Assembly: GCA_030066455.1 (NCBI GenBank)
Contig: JASJBQ010000224.1
Coordinates: 1 to 7,934, forward strand
Direction: 5' to 3'
DNA from: Desulfobacterales bacterium
GTDB lineage: Bacteria > Desulfobacterota > Desulfobacteria > Desulfobacterales > UBA5852
Length of the DNA stretch: 7,934 nucleotides
Shown: one piece after another, positions 5,839 through 7,934 of the stretch
Layout: each line of letters starts with the position of its first letter
Position numbering within the stretch: the stretch's first letter is position 1
Position numbers and translations under genes: made by a program
Notes under the pieces: model-generated
Databases searched by the model: none
The model's input: only the letters and a program-made list of their open reading frames with translations
Told to the model about the DNA's origin: nothing

Positions 5839-7083
5839 ATGCCCCCCCGTTACCCGTTGGACAAGCTGCGCCTGGGATTTGTCGGCAGCGGCTTCATCGG
5901 TCATTTTCACCTGCAGGCCCTGCTGGGCGTGCGCAACGTCGAAATCGCAGGGGTTTACAGCCCCACGCCCGCCAACCGCGACAAACTGGTCGAGGCGGTC
6001 AACGCCAAGGAACTGGGACCCTGCAAAGCCCATGATTCGCTGACCTCGCTTCTTCGCGACCCCGACGTGGATGCCGTGTGGATCCTGTCGCCGAATTACA
6101 CGCGCCTGGAGGTGATGCGCACCATCAGGCAGATGGTCAAGGCGGGTGAAAGCACCGTGTTTGCAGTGGCCTGCGAAAAGCCGCTGGCGCGCACCCTGGC
6201 CGAAGCGCGTGAAATGGTGCGGCTGGCGGAAGACAGCGGGCTTCTGCACGGCTATCTGGAAAATCAAGTTTTCTGCACCCCGGTGATGCGCGGCAAGGAA
6301 ATCATCTGGCGACGGGCCGCCCCGGCCACCGGCCGCCCTTACCTGGCGCGGGCCGCCGAAGAACACAGCGGCCCCCACGAACCCTGGTTTTGGCGCGGGG
6401 ACCTGCAGGGCGGTGGCGTGCTCTCGGATATGATGTGCCACAGCGTCGAGGTGGCCCGCTTCATGCTGACGGAGCCCGGCCAGCCGCGTGATTCGCTGCG
6501 GCTTAAAAGCGCCAACGGGACGGTGGCCTCGCTCAAATGGACCCGGCCGGACTATGTGGCGCAGCTGAAAGACATGATGGGGCCGGAAGTCAACTACGCC
6601 GCGCGGCCAGCCGAAGATTTCGCCCGGGCCATCCTGACGCTCGAGGACCAGGACGGCGCCGAATTGATCGTGGAAGCCACCACCTCCTGGGCCTATGTCG
6701 GACCGGGGCTGCGGATTCAGCTGGAGCTTCTGGGGCCGGAGTACGCCATGGAGTTCAGCTCGCTCAACACCGGACTGAAGGTCTTCATGTCCCGCCAGGT
6801 CAGGGGCGAGGAAGGCGAAGACCTGGTGGAGAAGCAAAACGCCGAGCAGGGGCTGATGCCCGTGCTCGAAGATGAGCCCGGCATCTACGGTTACGTCGAT
6901 GAAAACCGCCACATGGTCGAATGTTTCCGCAAAGGCCAGACGCCCATCGAGACCTTCCACGACGGTGCGGCTGTCATGGAAATTCTGATGGCGCTCTACC
7001 GCTCGGCCGAACTGGGTGCGACCGTCCATCTGCCCTGCGCGGAGCTTGAGGATTACGTGCCGCCGGTGGCGCGGGGCGCCTGA
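5839..7083 (+). CDS. Gfo/Idh/MocA-family oxidoreductase
   Basis: A 414-residue NAD(P)-dependent dehydrogenase of the family that oxidises or reduces sugars, inositols and their derivatives in the cytoplasm. The N-terminal Rossmann domain shows LGFVGSGFIG at 12-21 with the GxGxxG dinucleotide motif at 16-21. The second strand ends in VYSPTPANR (39-47), with Ser and Arg rather than an acidic residue, which hints at NADP but does not prove it. The family signature ACEKPLA at 111-117 supplies the catalytic Lys114. In the C-terminal domain GGGVLSDMMCHSVEV at 191-205 gives the usual Asp197 and His201. All three catalytic residues are therefore present. It is somewhat longer than the common 330-390 residue members. 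The gene follows the sugar transporter after a 253-base leader and is four bases from a sugar kinase, so it probably acts on the imported compound. The exact substrate and direction are unknown. Confidence 0.93.
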   Translation: MPPRYPLDKLRLGFVGSGFIGHFHLQALLGVRNVEIAGVYSPTPANRDKLVEAVNAKELGPCKAHDSLTSLLRDPDVDAVWILSPNYTRLEVMRTIRQMVKAGESTVFAVACEKPLARTLAEAREMVRLAEDSGLLHGYLENQVFCTPVMRGKEIIWRRAAPATGRPYLARAAEEHSGPHEPWFWRGDLQGGGVLSDMMCHSVEVARFMLTEPGQPRDSLRLKSANGTVASLKWTRPDYVAQLKDMMGPEVNYAARPAEDFARAILTLEDQDGAELIVEATTSWAYVGPGLRIQLELLGPEYAMEFSSLNTGLKVFMSRQVRGEEGEDLVEKQNAEQGLMPVLEDEPGIYGYVDENRHMVECFRKGQTPIETFHDGAAVMEILMALYRSAELGATVHLPCAELEDYVPPVARGA

Positions 7084-7087
7084 TCGC

Positions 7088-7934
7088 ATGACGGGCGACC
7101 ACCTGAACCACACCCTGCCGACGGTCGTCGCCGATATCGGCGGCACGCATGCACGCTTTGCCTGGCTGACCCCCGGAGGCGGTGTCGGTCCGGTCACCCG
7201 GCTGACCACCAGCGACTTTGCCGGGTTTGCCGTCGCCCTCGAGGCCTTTCGGGATACGACCGGCGGCCCCCGCCCGGCCCGGTTGTGCCTGGCGGTAGCC
7301 GCCCCGATCATCGGCGACGATGTCGCGCTGACCAATGCGCACTGGCGATTCTCCATCGGAGAACTCAAGAAGCATTTAAATCTGGTGGATATTGTCGTTG
7401 CCAACGACTATGAAGCCTTGGCCATGGCGCTTCCACGGCTGGGGGCCGGCGACCGGCGCTGCATCGGACCGCCTGCGGGTGAAGGTCAAACGGGCGCCCC
7501 CATGGCTGTGCTCGGCCCGGGGACCGGCCTGGGCATGGCCGGGCTGGTCCCGGTGGAGGGCGGATGGGCCACGGTGAGCTCGGAGTGCGGCTACATCGGG
7601 TTGTCGCCGCTTGAAGACCGGGAGCTCGATGCCTTCTGTATCCTGCGCGAAACGTACGGGCGCGTGTCGACCGAACGCGTCCTGTCGGGCCCCGGGCTGG
7701 TCGATCTGCATGCGGCCCTGGCGGCTCTGGACGGCCGCCTTCCCGGCGAGACGACCGCCGCGGCCATCATCCGGTCTGCCAGTGAAAACCCGCAAGGGCC
7801 GGCCGCGGAAACCGTCCTGATGTTCTGCAACCTGCTGGGCGGCTTGGCCGGTGACATCGCCCTGATCTTTCTGGCCCGGGGCGGCGTCTATCTGGCGGGC
7901 GGCATTCTGCCGCGCATCATCGATATCCTGGACG
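7088..7934 (+). CDS. Glucokinase-family (Glk) sugar kinase, 3' partial
   Basis: The first 282 residues of a proteobacterial-type Glk kinase (E. coli Glk has 321), cut by the right edge. Members phosphorylate glucose with ATP in the cytoplasm. The start ATG 7088 lies four bases after the dehydrogenase stop without a clear Shine-Dalgarno, so translation is probably coupled. Visible features: phosphate loop VVADIGGTHARFAW at 13-26, LTNAHWRFSIGELKKHL at 81-97 matching TNHTWAFSIAEMKKNL of E. coli, the catalytic pair Asn106-Asp107 in VANDYEALAMA, GPGTGLGMAGLV at 143-154, and VSTERVLSGPGLV at 193-205 with Glu188 just before. The sugar-binding stretch is SECGYIGLSP at 165-174 where E. coli has GEGGHVDFAP: the Glu is kept but His is Tyr169. 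The family call is firm, but glucose as the substrate is not. The linked dehydrogenase and transporter suggest a glucose-like product of their pathway. Confidence 0.9.
   Translation, partial: MTGDHLNHTLPTVVADIGGTHARFAWLTPGGGVGPVTRLTTSDFAGFAVALEAFRDTTGGPRPARLCLAVAAPIIGDDVALTNAHWRFSIGELKKHLNLVDIVVANDYEALAMALPRLGAGDRRCIGPPAGEGQTGAPMAVLGPGTGLGMAGLVPVEGGWATVSSECGYIGLSPLEDRELDAFCILRETYGRVSTERVLSGPGLVDLHAALAALDGRLPGETTAAAIIRSASENPQGPAAETVLMFCNLLGGLAGDIALIFLARGGVYLAGGILPRIIDILD

Noticed and set aside
2881..5848. Seven-base G or C runs at 2881-2887, 4811-4817, 5030-5036 and 5842-5848 as possible phase-variable tracts
   Set aside because: Each is in frame within an intact gene and short. Runs of this size are expected in such GC-rich coding DNA, although the one right after the dehydrogenase start codon is the most suggestive.
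5800..7404. A 534-codon open frame on the minus strand opposite the dehydrogenase and kinase genes
   Set aside because: It is the mirror of two well-supported genes in GC-rich DNA, where stop codons are rare on the opposite strand. The translation has no recognisable domain, and the frame has no sensible start context.
1..7934. CRISPR arrays, tRNA or rRNA genes, insertion sequences, phage or toxin-antitoxin genes
   Set aside because: No regularly spaced repeats, RNA gene signatures, transposase-like frames or small paired genes were seen. Nearly all sequence is explained by seven metabolic or transport genes.

Overview
The window is a GC-rich, densely coded bacterial segment with every recognisable gene on the + strand. 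Codons favour G or C at third positions. Gene content (periplasmic-type binding protein with a signal peptide, CUT2-class sugar ABC transporter, proteobacterial-type Glk family glucokinase) points to a Gram-negative bacterium, most likely a proteobacterium or a relative such as Desulfobacterota. The taxon is a guess from gene style and composition and cannot be fixed from this sequence alone.

Layout: (1) bases 2-877 hold the 3' half of a gamma-glutamyltransferase-family Ntn amidohydrolase, cut by the left edge. (2) A 186-base gap carries an inverted repeat and candidate control signals. (3) Bases 1064-5585 are a compact four-gene CUT2 (ribose/xylose/galactose-type) sugar ABC transporter operon: binding protein, duplicated ATPase and two different membrane permeases, with gaps of 21, -4 and 5 bases. 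(4) A 253-base gap holds repeated GGATGGACA-like words, small hairpins and a possible promoter. (5) Bases 5839-7083 encode a Gfo/Idh/MocA-family sugar or polyol dehydrogenase preceded by a strong Shine-Dalgarno sequence. (6) Four bases later a Glk-type sugar kinase begins and runs off the right edge.

Reading as a unit: a periplasmic protein captures a sugar or polyol, the ATPase and a probable permease heterodimer import it, and the dehydrogenase and kinase convert it in the cytoplasm. The substrate cannot be named from sequence. Several genes depart from family consensus at functional positions: the amidohydrolase lacks the classical gamma-glutamyl-binding residues, the kinase has Tyr where E. 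coli Glk has a sugar-contacting His, and the first ATPase domain has Arg in place of the signature Ser. Together these suggest a substrate other than plain glucose or glutathione. No CRISPR, rRNA, tRNA, insertion sequence or phage feature was seen, and nothing here amounts to a clearly new kind of system. The interest lies in a catabolic cassette of unknown substrate.
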